A DNA stretch of 64,000 nt from Owenia fusiformis (taxonomy: Eukaryota; Annelida; Polychaeta; Sabellida; Oweniidae): positions 23,849,740 to 23,913,739 of the forward strand of contig CAIIXF020000010.1 of assembly GCA_903813345.2 (NCBI GenBank), given 5' to 3'. Under the pieces are notes generated by a model. The model was not told where the DNA came from. It made no database searches and saw nothing but the letters and a program-made list of their open reading frames with translations. Below are positions 36,531-48,720 of the stretch, piece by piece (position 1 is the stretch's first letter; each line of letters begins with the position of its first letter). The position numbers and the translations under genes are program-made.

Positions 36531-37949
36531 TCAATATTCCTAACTTTAAACATACAATGGAAACTGATGAAAGTAAATCATTACTAAATTATTAATACAC
36601 TACAAATCTAACCTCAGCGACATCACACATTTCATAACTGTATGCCCCAGAAAAAGACGTATGTAACCAGTCTTAAAGATAATCATATTTTCTATCCTTT
36701 TGAAGTATGAATGAGATTGAAAACAATTTTCTGATCATTTTGTTAGCAGTTGCTGAAATAGGACAAGAGTTAAGTTGCTGAGAGTAAAGGAGTAACCAAT
36801 AGAACAAAGGGTAGCATGGAACTAAAAGTAGTCATTCTCAGCAGTTTGTAAGAGTAAGTGCGGGGAACGATAAGAAATAGATGGTAGTTAGTTATAGCTC
36901 TATATTGTTGAATAGTCAATACTGAACATTCATTTTCCTTTAATAGCATGATGTACAGTATGTATTTCATGTTATATGTCAATTCAATTTCAATTTAATC
37001 ATTTATTTCATAATTCTGATTATATGTTACAAGGTTCACTAATAAACAAGGTTCAGTAATATTAGAGTGACAGCAGACAATAATGATATTTGGAAAAAAA
37101 CATTAGAGAGGGGCCCCAGCATAAACTTTTACCACCTCAAGATGCTATTCAGTGACTTTTTGCATTTTCAGTCAGTCAAAAGAATTTTTGATTTATAGCA
37201 CATATACTAATTTAAAAACATACGGGATTGTTCGAATGCGTATTTATTAATATATATGCTTTAAATCATATATTTTATTTTTTTAAATTATATAATTCAA
37301 CTGATCTGCTCCGGTTACGTTCCCAGCTCCGGTTACGTTCCTAAGTAATATTTTTAAAACTTTTTTTTAAATTAAACAAATCAGAGTCGTGTGAATCAGA
37401 AATAACAGAATTATTCAAAAGTATAAGGACTATTCTGTACTTTTTTCAAAAGTCTATACTTAAATGTTGTAAAAAGTTATAATCGAAAAACCATCTTTCG
37501 GAGTAAAGTCCGACTGCGCCGATTTCAATAACTTCGTACTTGATCAGAACTGGGTTCAAACAGAATTCCTACAAACTCATGAATGAAATAGCCATTGCAT
37601 TGAATACTTACTTTTGTCAAAATCAAAGTAGAACTCTATTTAAAAAATATATTGTGCTAAATTATTGCCATTTCTTAGTAAAATGTCGTTCTCCGGTACG
37701 TTGCCAAAATTATTCGATGGTACCCCGTGTTTTTGGGAGAGCAATGAGGCAGAGGTACCCCATTCCTCAAGATACTTTCTTCTTATTTCAAGTTATTTAT
37801 TTTGAGTTATTAAACGCTTTTTGGGGTTGGGGTGCCAGAAATATTTTTGATTTCAATATGACATGTGACACTCCCTCCAAAAAATTATACCATTTCAAGG
37901 TACTATTTGATGATGCCTTGATCGTATGTACTAGATGAATAAACATAAG
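36531..37949. other. AT-rich stretch without a recognised gene
   Basis: Contains a short duplication CTCCGGTTACGTTCC at 37308 and 37327, with a related CTCCGGTACGTTGCC near 37692. The longest frame (about 37540-37938) looks like chance. Confidence 0.5.
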
Positions 37950-38050
37950 GAGCACACGCGTCTCGAACTTGCAACCTCGTGGTTACGGCGCCCAATCGCC
38001 TAGCTCGAACATGCCGGCGCTCAAGCCCTATTGGCCAACTCGACAACCCC
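37950..38050 (-). mobile_element. tRNA-derived SINE-like fragment
   Basis: On the minus strand GTCGAGTTGGCCAATAGGGC resembles a tRNA D-arm/A-box region. GGTTGCAAGTTCGAGACGCG resembles a T-arm/B-box about 75 bases later. The segment is far richer in G+C than its surroundings. The folding potential of a functional tRNA is not evident, so a SINE or tRNA pseudogene is more likely. Confidence 0.5.
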
Positions 38051-40562
38051 AAAAAAGGTTGTTTTGTCAGTTGATCTAACTAGAGGCAGCTGATGCTAAC
38101 GCTCGAACACACCAGATGAAGCACAAGGGACATTTTCTACACTAGAAATGTCTAACATTAAATTAATTGCCGCCATGCTTTGATTTAGGACTATAGATAG
38201 ATTAACGTGGAACATGAGTGAAAATATCCATACTTATCTTAAAAGAGAGGTAGAGTGAAACAAGTAAAATTATTTAGAAATCCAATAATAATTATAAAAG
38301 TAGATCTCAAATTCAAATTTGAGAGAGAAATGGATTGGAATTATAATGATCTGAGAGAACTTTAGTAACATTGTCTGCCCATGACAAATGCAAGACAAAT
38401 GTATTATGATTGATAAAATATGACTCCAAAAAGTCTCAAATGCGTGACTTGATTTAGAATAAGTTCATTTATCCACATGTGCAGACAGGTCCCCTCTATG
38501 AAGTATTAATAATGAGTGAACATCAATCAGGCAAAGCACCACCAGGCAAACCTTATTCCCTCAAGTGATGGGAATGATGTCAAAGAAATGCGAAATAACC
38601 AAACCTCTGTGTGATTCAAAAGTGAAAACTTGCAATCTTTACCATTCAAAATTACATATACTTTACATATGAATGGATAATAAAATTACTAAATGCCAAA
38701 TTGTCATTCATAAAAGATCTTAACATAGTAAATGATCCATACAGAACATACTAGAGTAAACAGGCCAAAGCATCTACCTCAAATAATAATAAATATGTAA
38801 CTCTCAATTCTGGTACTTGAATATTTATTCTAATATTCTCATATGGCATAATTCAATAATAAATACCCAAAATGAGTGGGGAGTATCCCTGATACACATA
38901 AACACATAATGCACTGAGTAGTACAGTTTGTGATATGGCCATTTATTTTTTCATCTTTTGTTTTGCAATCACAAAATAAAAAGCTAATATTATACATCAC
39001 CTCCTGTTCTGAGATAAGAAGGAAGGAGATATCATTGGTTTCAAGGATAATGCTGCTGGATAATGGTCCCAAATCATAATCCAACATGAAAAAAAAACAG
39101 TGTCTAATACCCTAATACCCCCCCCACCATTCAAGTACTGTATATTCATAAGATTTAATGAAAGATTTGAAGGAAGTAAATGAGATAAAGAGTATGACAT
39201 GTTCAGATGTTGAAAGTGATCTTTTCAATAGCATACCATTGTTTCCCTACACAATCCAAGTTTGATTTGCTGAAATGATAATTAAGATATCTGACCAAGG
39301 TAGAAATTATTGAACATGAAAGATGCAGAAATATCCCAATTCATCAAAATGAAAAAGGAGTATATATATTTTCAATTTTGTCTGATAAATTAAAAATTGA
39401 AGGATTATCCTTAAATCAGAAGTGTTGGATTCTTTAGATAACAGGTATACAACATGGAATAATGAGAGCAAAAATATTGCAAAGCTGTGGCATTTCTATA
39501 AACTTACTTAACTCATTAAAAGCCTTTCTTTATATTTAAATGTGCTTGATACAAGTATAAAGTTTTTTAAGCAATCAAAAATGCTGCTCGAGAAAACTGT
39601 TCATTGAGAAAATATAATGAAAATGCCCCAAGTCTCATCTGCATTCTTTTATTAGCTTAATAAATGCAAGAGCTAAGATCTAGGTTTCTTCAAATACATT
39701 AATACTGCATATGTCTACTCATTAGGAAGAAATAATTGAAGAGAGATTTTTATTAGAAAGAAAATGTAATGTTGAATATTGAATAAAAAGTCCAACATCT
39801 AGTTTATTATATGTTTATGAGAAAAAGCTTCTATTCATTAGTAACCATATAAATGCAGGCTAACTAATATAAGATAAAGAGGAGGAAATGGCTTGATTAT
39901 ATGAAATGAGAATTCTGATGCCCATCACATCATTTGCTTTTACTACCCATTGCCCAATATCTTTATTCTTGAATATGTATTCATCCAGTATTTGTATAAT
40001 ATCATGTGTGTATAAGAGAAGGCATTATATTATGAGGAGAAAAAAGCAAAAATAACAACTCAATTATTAAATTTGAAAATTTGGAAAAAGTTGAAAAAAA
40101 TATACAGAACCCCTCACTGACTTATTGATTATTTTTTCCTCATTATTTCCTATATTCTAATCCTACTATAATTTATATTCTACAATTTATACATTTTCCC
40201 ATACAATGCAATGCTGTGACAGCCTAGAAATAGATCACACATCAATAGAGCACATTAGGAATAATTAAACACACTGCAGTTATCTTAATTATTAATTTGG
40301 TTAATTATTGACTCAATTCCTGAAATATTTCCACATCAAACACTCTTAATTTATGTTTCTTAACATGTTGCATTGTTATACATGGAGTACCTGAATAATG
40401 GATGCCATCGACCTGTCATTTTGTCAAGTATGTCTCATACCCTTACCCCTGGTTGTCACTTAATATGATGGGTCCCCTTCATCTCTCTGTCAATGTCAAC
40501 ACCCTTCAGGCCCATACCATATCAAATCACTGGTTGATCAGATAAGTGTAAGGTCAATTTAT
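38051..40562. other. Long AT-rich stretch without a recognised gene
   Basis: Nothing distinctive was seen on either strand. Confidence 0.55.
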
Positions 40563-40702
40563 ACAAAGCATTGACATGCAAGATGTCACTACCTGCCATT
40601 TGTTTCAGATGCTGAATGCCAAACAACAACCGCTGATACTGACTGCCGTCCACAAAACAGTTGGAAACGTATAATAATATGTCAGCTCTTTGGTGGTGAC
40701 AT
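40563..40702 (+). mobile_element. Minimal copy of the hairpin-ended element family
   Basis: The left end ACAAAGCATTGACATGC, then GATGTCACTACCT, aligns with the left ends at 46123 and 52464. The right end ATAATATGTCAGCTCTTTGG, then TGGTGACATAA, aligns with the right ends of the other copies. Only about 140 bp lie between, with none of the internal tandem repeats. It is diverged, so probably old. Confidence 0.7.
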
Positions 40703-40880
40703 AAAACAGAAAGATCTGTTAAATAGTCTATAACATAATATACTGTCTTAGGTTCATAGGCTATCTTGAATTTTGAAAAGTAATGAACTGTACAAATGGT
40801 AATTTTCAAAAAATATACTTTAAAGTGTTCATCTTGCAAGGTGTGCAAGAGTTGGCCATTTCAAAACACCTGATGCTTAC

Positions 40881-41195
40881 CTCGGGCTTTATAAAATCAG
40901 GCTTAAAAAAGTTATCCCTCAGGAGATCATCAAGTTGTGTCAAACTTTGTGACTTGTTCGCAAAATGGTGTGAATGTCTATTGAAACCACCATGTTGCCT
41001 TTCGAGTCCCCTCCGGGTGATACGCACCCATTTACTTGCAACTGTAATCCAGCGGCTTTTATTTTTATTGACATTCAGTGGTGCCCCTTTGTAGTCAAAC
41101 TGGACGAGACTACCAGGTAATGTGTACCTCCGGGCTGTCTTCTTAATAAGTCTATCCCCACACTTCATGTCTATGTCAGCTTGTATTGCTGGCAT
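40881..41195 (-). CDS. First coding exon of an unidentified minus-strand gene
   Basis: ATG at 41195 follows an in-frame stop five codons upstream with no acceptor between, so this ATG is the natural start. The frame runs 105 codons to a consensus donor (CCCGAG|GTAAGC, GT at 40880-40879) in phase 0. The product is basic. Its middle (residues 17-58) reads DRLIKKTARRYTLPGSLVQF, then DYKGAPLNV and KSRWITVASKWVRITRRGLE, which looks like a small folded domain with two tryptophans. A histidine/polar stretch and an acidic C-terminal part follow. G+C is clearly above its surroundings. I do not recognise the family. It could be a nested gene in the unc-13 intron or part of a transposon. The next exon was not found. 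Confidence 0.55.
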
Positions 41196-41424
41196 TTTGA
41201 TGAAGTTTCAATTTTGCAACAATATCATTTGCAATTATCTTCATAAAGCTGCAGGCTGTTGTATTATACTGAAGTATAACAATCCAATTTGTATTTGCAA
41301 CTTATCTTGCCATTGAGCATTCCTCCTTGTGAATTTCCAACTTATTAACTGACTTAAATATGCAACAATCAACGAGGATGGTGTGTCAGTTGTGAGAAAG
41401 TTTAATATAGCATCCAGATGCATT

Positions 41425-41860
41425 CATCATATGGTATCACAATACCACTGCTAGCTTATCATATGGTATCACAATACCACTGCTAGCTTATCATTTGGTA
41501 TCACAATACCACTGCTCTCTTATCATTTGGTATCACAATACCACTGCTCTCTTATCATTTGGTATCACAATACTACTTCTCTCTTATCATATAGTATCAC
41601 AATACCACTGCTAGCTTATCATTTGGTATCACAATACCATTGCTAGGTTATCATCATTTGGTATCACAATACCACTGCTAGCTTATCATCACTTATAATT
41701 TGGTATCACAATACCATTACTATGTTATCACCATTTGGTATCACAATACCACTGCTAGCTTATCATCATTTGGTATCACAAAACCACCGCTGGCTTATCA
41801 TATGATATCACAATACTGCTCTCTTATCATTTGGTATCACAATACCACTGATCGCTTATG
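41425..41860. repeat. 33-41 bp tandem repeat, about 13 copies
   Basis: The unit TTATCATTTGGTATCACAAT then ACCACTGCTAGC repeats with variable spacing. Each unit contains the imperfect palindrome GGTATCACAATACC. Confidence 0.95.
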
Positions 41861-43233
41861 TTTGTTACATGGAAACAATTCACTGTGCATCTTCCAAATA
41901 TCATGTTATATCCTTTCCTATTAGCAATTTGCACCCTCAGCTGCAGCGGCAATTGATTTTCTATCTGTATATATTCAATCACATTTGCCTGTTGCTTAAC
42001 ACATTAACACCTGTCTTCCTAACATTTCCATACAATCATAGACTAATATCTTCAAAGCAATATATTTCTAGTCTATTTAAGGTTCATTTACTAATTACTA
42101 GATGCATTTGCACCATTGGGTGAATAGCTTTGAAATATTTTTTACAGCAATTGTGACAAGTCGTTGTGCACCATTCATGTCACCCTAATAAACCCAAATA
42201 TATTTCATCATATCATTGAATTTTAATAATAATTAACCTTGATGGTGCAAATAATATTCCTTGACAACACAGAGTCTGTAATTACACTACGATCTCTATC
42301 TTCAAATATTTGTATCTATATTCTTTTAGCATTATTGAATCAATCTGTACCTCATCACAGGACACCCAAATAAGTATTTATTTCACAATGTTACACATTG
42401 TACAATAATACTGCCAATCAAGAAATAAGTTTGAATGCAATTCCACTGAAAGAGTCTTGCAATAATCTCTAGGGACCAAAGAGGGAAGTGAGACAAAGAC
42501 AAATCACTTTGATTGCTGCAGCCAATTTCAACAATTTCTTATAATCATTTCAAGGTGATTACAGATTAGACCACACAAGTGACACAAAAATGCATATGCA
42601 TGTATTACCACAGGTATATGCCACAGGTTTAATATGTTTTGACTGATGTAGAAATAATTTGTTCGTATAAATAAAGTTAAAATGATGTTGGAACTTGTTT
42701 TCAAGTTAATGACAGAAGTGGAATGTGTGAGAACACATTGGATAGAGAATTAAAAGCTAGCATTCGCGGATTGGAATATTTCTTGAATGTTTAGATTTTT
42801 AATTTAATCAATATCCTATATTATTTTTTGCATTTGAAACATATCAATATTACAGTTGTACCTAAAATACTATAAAATTAACACTAAAATGGCAACCATT
42901 TTGAAACTAATAGCCATTTTGGAAATCCGCTTTCGAGCAGAACTTGCACTCCCATGGGGCATATGTCTATGTCTATGTCAATAATCTGCAAAAGGCTAAT
43001 AAGCCCATATAAAGCAGATATATAATTTAACAGTGATAGAATTTGAATAGAATATAATTTAAAACCTTAACATTTAAAAATAGATCTATGGTTTACAACT
43101 ATGTTGAAATACCCTGGGGCGACTGTCAGGCTACCGCGTTGACATCACCCCTCTTTACCAGTAGTGCAGGCTTGACGTGTGCACTGGGGACCCTTTACAT
43201 TAAAACATAGATCTATATTAAAAACACACCTAT
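41861..43233. other. AT-rich stretch with transposon remnants
   Basis: 42830-42910 (ACATAT..ATTACAGTT.TAC..., ending CACTAAAATGGC.ACCAT) matches 54500-54580, so both are copies of one repeat family. 43095-43200 is G+C-richer and looks like the 3' tail of the adjacent retrotransposon. No gene was found. Confidence 0.5.
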
Positions 43234-43686
43234 TTAATTGCAGTTATTGACATAGGCATAGTATGATGATTTAAAACTACTTAGACTGTCACAGTCTAAG
43301 ATGTCACCAGGTAGAGTGTTCCAAATAGCTAAATTTGTATGCATCCGTTCTAGTTGATGGTTGTATGAACTTAGAAGGATGATACGACCTAGTGTTGGTA
43401 TTGATCTGTTGGCGGAAGTATGGAGGCACGTGGATGGCTGCTAGGTTCTGCTTTCCTTTGTAGAAGAGGAAAACTCTAGCAGCCTCTCGACGCTCCTTCA
43501 GTGGCTCCCACTGTAGGTCTTGAAGAGCTTTGGTGATGCAGCCTGGTTCCCTCGAGTGACATTTGGTTACAAACCTAGCTGCTCTTCTTTGTACCTGTTC
43601 CAACATATCAATATCCTTTTGTCGGTATGGATCCCATGCCGAGCTGGCATACTCTAAATTAGGCCGGACAAGTGACTTGTACGCCT
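43234..43686 (-). pseudogene. 3' end of a non-LTR retrotransposon reverse transcriptase, truncated and frameshifted
   Basis: The minus-strand translation starts AYKSLVRPNLEYASSAWDPY, then LEQVQRRAARFVT, a hallmark of the C-terminal region of Jockey/CR1-type reverse transcriptases. A basic W-x-x-L-K-E-R-R block and the V-P-P-Y-F region follow. At about 43325-43340 the frame shifts: LAIWNTLPGDILDCDSLSSF continues in another frame to a TAA at 43236-43234. The normal family pattern W-N-x-L-P..I is thus split across two frames. Everything upstream of the Y-K-S-L motif (palm, fingers, endonuclease) is missing, which is typical 5' truncation. Confidence 0.85.
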
Positions 43687-45037
43687 ATACATATAAAATA
43701 TAAACAATATTGGTCCAACACTATTTGAGCTATTACCCAGCGGATGGATGTACAGATAGAGTGGTTCTCTATATCCCCCTGGACTTTGTTCGACTGGATA
43801 ATCATAAAATTCATTGAATACCATTTTGATTGGGTATTTGGATCCTTATTTACCATATTCCTAGTATTCTGTTAGGTTAAGGGAAAATCAAATGATTATC
43901 TCAGCTCAAAGAATGCAAATGAAGCTCTCTTTTAGAGAGGTGAAATCAAACTACTGGAAAGGCTGAAGTAATAAAGCATTAAGTTGACCTAAAGAATAAG
44001 CCTTTATCTCATTATCCACCTAATAATTGTTATCTGCCCCATGTTTCTGCCACCATGTCATACTTATCACTTATGTAACAAAGCATGAACATGGATGTAC
44101 TTTAAAAAATAAATTATGAGACACTTTTTCTTGACATGGAACATGGAGCAACTGACGCATAACAATCTAGCAAATGATATTTCCATTTATTCTATCTATT
44201 TTAATAAGACATTAAATAAATACAAGACTGGATTACAATTTCCACATTTGTCATTAAACATATTTTATTATTCTGATCTTAATAAACTACACATACAAAG
44301 CTGCAATGAAATAAATGCTGTATGTAGTTGAAATGAGATTCTACATCTGATCATTAAAGGGAAAGTTTTAGATGGAATTAAACTTTATTGTAAGTAAAAT
44401 ATGTATTCCATGACAACATTGGTTTTTCATATCATTGTAGCCTGTTTTATTTCTTGTGACTAATTTCAGTTTATCAACCACTGTGATGACATTAACTAGA
44501 GCATATTGAATTTCAATGCCAAACACTTTGTCAACTATGACACTTAACTCAAATTGATGATGACGTAAACTGAACAATAAATGTTCAGCCTGAGGACATG
44601 TATTTTGTGATATCAAAAATCATTGCAAAATACATCTTCGATAGAAATACACTGTTAGGATGGATTCAAAGAACTATACCAGTAATGACATATTCAATAT
44701 ATTTTCATTGCATTTTAATACATAATTAACAAGATAATAAATGAAAACATGCAAAAAGTTTAAAAATATATTTTTGTAGTCAGTTACCTATGATTCTTAT
44801 TTTCTTCAATTTTTCTTAAAGGTACTTTCAGCACTTTAGAAGTTAGAGATTTCAAGCAATATGTCTAAAGAAAATAGTCTCATGCTCACCTTTCTATAAA
44901 GATGGATTCAGGTGGCAAAAACCAGCTTATTCATGGAGAATTATCATTTAGAAAATGAAAATTCAAACACAAAAATTGAGGGCCTTTTTAATAAAATAAT
45001 AAACAATGAAATGGGTTCAACTAACCTTTTTGCTTGA
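43687..45037. other. AT-rich stretch without a recognised gene
   Basis: The longest frame (44368-44616, minus) is not supported by splice sites or a family match. Confidence 0.5.
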
Positions 45038-45041
45038 TTAA

Positions 45042-45510
45042 AGTCCCCATCTAAAGTTTGAAAAATATTTTTTTATCATTCATTTACTATTTGTCATTAC
45101 TTAAAAAGTTATTTTAGAGATTTTTGAAAAAAAAGTTTTTAAAAGGAAGAATATATTATGTTTTAGATATCATTGTACCATTGAACTAAAATTTTGAAAT
45201 GCATTTTTCTCGCAACAATTTTCATGCACTGATGAGTTCATTTCTCGCTTATTTATAAACCGATTTTCTTAATTTTTTCAGCAAAAAACATGCGAGGATG
45301 AATGCTATGCATTGGTATGAATTGTGGCTAATGAAAAGATATGTGTGACCTCTAAAAGTTAGTTTTAAATAAATTCACAAATTTTGGAACAAAAAATCTA
45401 TCAAAAACCACTTTTTGAAATTTAAAAAAAAAGTTTCACATATCACACTTTGATAACATTGGGCAAGACTACAATATAAGCCAAAGTGGTTTAAACTTTA
45501 GATGGGGACT
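45042..45510. mobile_element. MITE with 18-bp terminal inverted repeats and TTAA flanks
   Basis: AGTCCCCATCTAAAGTTT at 45042 is repeated exactly in inverse orientation ending at 45510. TTAA flanks both ends (45038-45041 and 45511-45514), the target duplication expected of piggyBac-type transposons. The interior is A/T-rich and non-coding. Confidence 0.85.
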
Positions 45511-45514
45511 TTAA

Positions 45515-46118
45515 GGAAAACAAATGGTTTAATAATATAAGATTAAATACACTCAATAATTTTTAACCTCTGGGTATATAACCACTTTAATCTCAATTTG
45601 TTGAATTTAATCAAATTAAAAATTTAATTTCAGTTAAAGAATTTAATTCAAATAGAGAATACCAAACATGTTATACAGGCAGGCTGACGACATATTCTCA
45701 AAATGTGTTTTAAAGGTTAAAATATGCTAGTAAAGATAAGAATTCTCAATGAATAAAATACACAGGCATGTAGTAAACACATCAATTTGGATAAAAAATA
45801 TGAGAAATTCAAACTCTTTCTTTTCAAAGAGATGCTGATAGAATTGTTTTTGAGCATAGAGAGCTTTCAAGCATTGGCAGATTATCAGTTGGTATTGATC
45901 CAACATGTTAGGAGAATATTCAGATTATGTCAAATGCATCGTACATGGTTTGAAAGCAGTGGCATACATTCCTATACTGTACTTGTGCAAAGTGCTTCAT
46001 CTGAGCTAGTGATTCCTTATATGGCATAATGATACAAGCAACACCTTTTTCTTTTAAGAAGAATTTGAATTGTAAAATGTAGAAAGACAAAAGAAGTATA
46101 AGGAAAGCAAAACATTTG
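45515..46118. other. AT-rich stretch without a recognised gene
   Basis: Nothing distinctive was seen. Confidence 0.5.
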
Positions 46119-47415
46119 AAACAAGGCATTAACATGACAAAATGTCACCACCTAAAACAATTTAGTCAATTTAAAGCAAGTTGGAAAATACCTTTTGACC
46201 TTGAGAAGGTCATTGAAGGTCGAAGGTCAAATCTAAAGTCAGATTTGAACTTCTGAGAACTTGTTAAGTCAAATTTGAACTTCTGAAAAGATGTAGATGA
46301 TTTTGAAAAAAAAAAATTTGGTCAATTTGAAGCAAGTTGAAAAAGACCTTTTTGACCTTTTTTGACCTTGAGAAGGTCATTGAAGGTCAAGTGTCAAATC
46401 TAAAGTCATACTTGAATTTCTGAGAACATGTAGATGATTTTGAAAAAAAAATTTAGTCAATTTGAAGCAAGATGAAAAAATACCTTTTTGACCTTTTTTG
46501 ACATTGAGAAGGTCATTGAAGGTCAAATGTCAAATCTAAAGTCAGATTTGAATTTCTGAGAACATGTAGATGATTTTGAAAAAAAAATTTAGTCAATTTG
46601 AAGCAAGTTGAAAAAAGACCTTTTTGACCTTTTTTGACTTTGAGAAGGTCATTGAAGGTCAAATGTCAAATCTAAAGTCAGATTTGTATTTCTGAGAACA
46701 TGTAGATGATTTTGAAAAAAAAAATTAGTCAATTTGAAGCAAGTTGAAAAAAGACCTTTTTGACCTTTTTTGACTTTGAGAAGGTCATTGAAGGTCAAAT
46801 GTCAAATCTTAAGTCAAATCTAAAGTCAGATTTGAATTTCTGAGAACACGTAGATGATTTTGAAAAAAAAATTTAGTTAATTTGAAGCAAGTTGAAAACA
46901 GACCTTTTTGACCTTTTTTAAAGGTCAATGTCAAATCTTAAGTCAGATTTGAATTTCTGAGAACACGTAGAGGATTTTGTAAAAAAAATTTAGTCAATTT
47001 GAAGCAAGTTGAAAACAGACCTTTTTGACCTTTTTTGACCTTGAGAAGGTCATTGAAGGTCAAATGTCAAATCTAAAGTCAGATTTGAAGGTCAAATGTC
47101 AAATCTAAAGTCAGATTTGAATTTCTGAGAACATGTAGATGATTTTGAAAAAGAATTTAGTCAATGTGAAGCAAGTTGAAAAAAGACCTTTTTGACCTTG
47201 AGAAGGTCATTGAAGGTCAAATGTCAAATCTAAAGTCAGATTTGAACTTCTGAGAACATGTAGATGATTTAGAAAAAAATTGAAGTCAGTCTAAACAGTA
47301 TTTGTTAAGTTATAGGAAATTGTTACAGACGCCGGACGCCAACCTCCAACCACCAACCGCCGTCGCAAAAAAACGGAGACCATAACAATATGTCACCACT
47401 TTTGGTGGTGACATA
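46119..47415 (+). mobile_element. Helentron-like non-autonomous element with internal tandem repeats
   Basis: The left end ACAAGGCATTAACATGACA, then AATGTCACCACC, recurs at 52464. The right end is the hairpin TGTCACCAC-TTT-TGGTGGTGACA preceded by AACGGAGACCATAACAATA. Between them are about eight tandem units of roughly 117-166 bp (anchor TCAATTTGAAGCAAGTTGAA), then a CCAACC/CCGCC microsatellite. Short subterminal inverted repeats, internal tandem repeats and a 3' hairpin are the architecture known for pearl/DINE-type non-autonomous Helentrons. That class is inference. No protein is encoded. Confidence 0.8.
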
Positions 47416-48374
47416 AAAATATGTGACTGAATTTCTAGGATGAATCTCATTTCATATTAGTTGATGACCCCCATTTTATTAGTACCATTGAAGGTAGAGT
47501 AATATTTCCAATATCAACTATAATGGTATAGTTCTAAATTATTACATCCTTCCTAAGGGATCTCAAGAAAATATCATAAATACCAAAAACCTGACATTTA
47601 TATCTTATTTTAATAGTTCATCTTACTTCATGGATCATAAAATTCTATTAAAACACAGTCAATTCTTGAAATGTATCACCAAGAAAGGTCAGGATAAATA
47701 TGTGGTCATTCATGAATCACCCCATATGATTTTTTTGCAATTTAGATTGTAATATTTATATGCATAAGGCTTTCTCTGTTCCCAGAAACAATATTTCATG
47801 ATTCAAACGATGTTGTTTAAATTGTGTATTAGGCCTTAGCTGCTTCATTAATTGCAATAAATGGGTCCCAGGGTTGAGATTCACTTAAGTTATTGATTGT
47901 TAAATATAATTCATACACTTTCTGTAACCATGCATTTCACCTATGTTATTGAATTAGCACAGACTTAGCTCTTTGAAGGGTCTTAAGTTTCCTAAAAGGG
48001 GTCACGCATGACCAAATGGTAAATGACTGTGAATTTATAAAGGACAGAATTATAGAATTATCATAGTACTGTATGTCATCGATATTCTCAAGTTACATGG
48101 CTACAATCATACAGCATGAAATATGGCAATTCATTATTTGTTTGTTTCCAATCATTTTTGATGTGCTACACCTCACTGTATGTTTCATAATTAGCACTGA
48201 AAGACAGACCAAGAAACCCCTTCTTCAAAGGGGCCTGTATTATTTTAAGTGCACTTATTCAAAGACATACAAACATATACCCATGGGCTTGCAACTGGAA
48301 TCTCATGGTATACCATAACATTTCATATCAGTTGTGGAGTACCCTTTCTGCATGTGCTAGCTTGAATGTCAGCC
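47416..48374. other. AT-rich stretch without a recognised gene
   Basis: Nothing distinctive was seen. Confidence 0.5.
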
Positions 48375-48443
48375 TGAGCCAGGAAATGAACTGGGGCTAA
48401 CTATACCAGAGCTACATGCTTAACCACTTGGGCCAATCAGCTG
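48375..48443 (-). mobile_element. Degenerate tRNA-like SINE fragment
   Basis: On the minus strand GATTGGCCCAAGTGGTTAAG matches an A-box (TGGCNNAGTGG). A weak B-box-like AGTTCATTTCC follows at the expected distance. No acceptor stem is evident. Confidence 0.5.
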
Positions 48444-48562
48444 TGCATGGGGATGGCATTCTTTTATATACTGATCTTGCAAACTGAATAGACTAGATGT
48501 GAGTGCATGGGGATGGCATTCTTTTATATACTGATCTTGCAAACTGAATAGACTAGATGTGA
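48443..48562. repeat. 60-bp tandem duplication
   Basis: GTGCATGGGGATGGCATTCT and the following 40 bases occur at 48443 and 48503 without visible change. Confidence 0.95.
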
Positions 48563-48599
48563 GAAGAAGTAATCTTGATTTACATCATAAAATATTCAA

Positions 48600-48720
48600 A
48601 ATTCAGTCAAAATGATATCATATTTGAAATCTTCATATAAAATTACATGTGACAAGCTTGGGGAGATTCCCCATAGACCCCATGTTATAAAATTACAAAA
48701 AGTGAAATATCTTTTCTTTT
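48600..48720 (-). repeat. Dispersed repeat, inverse copy of 24175-24400
   Basis: GGGGAGATTCCCCATAGACC then CCATG is the reverse complement of the core at 24230-24262. Confidence 0.7.

Noticed and set aside
37540-37938. 132-codon plus-strand frame
   Set aside because: Lacks a normal ATG start and codon character, and runs up to the SINE fragment. Likely chance.
37950-38050. Functional tRNA gene
   Set aside because: A/B-box-like sequences are present but no acceptor-stem pairing or clear anticodon loop was found. SINE or pseudogene is preferred.
40593-40642. Possible second exon of the 40881-41195 gene (good acceptor and GGCAG|GTAGTG donor)
   Set aside because: It lies inside a diverged copy of the hairpin-ended transposon (40563-40702), so the splice-like sites are probably coincidental.
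41425-41860. CRISPR-like array
   Set aside because: Units and spacers are both repetitive and degenerate, the genome is eukaryotic and there are no cas genes; this is a tandem repeat.
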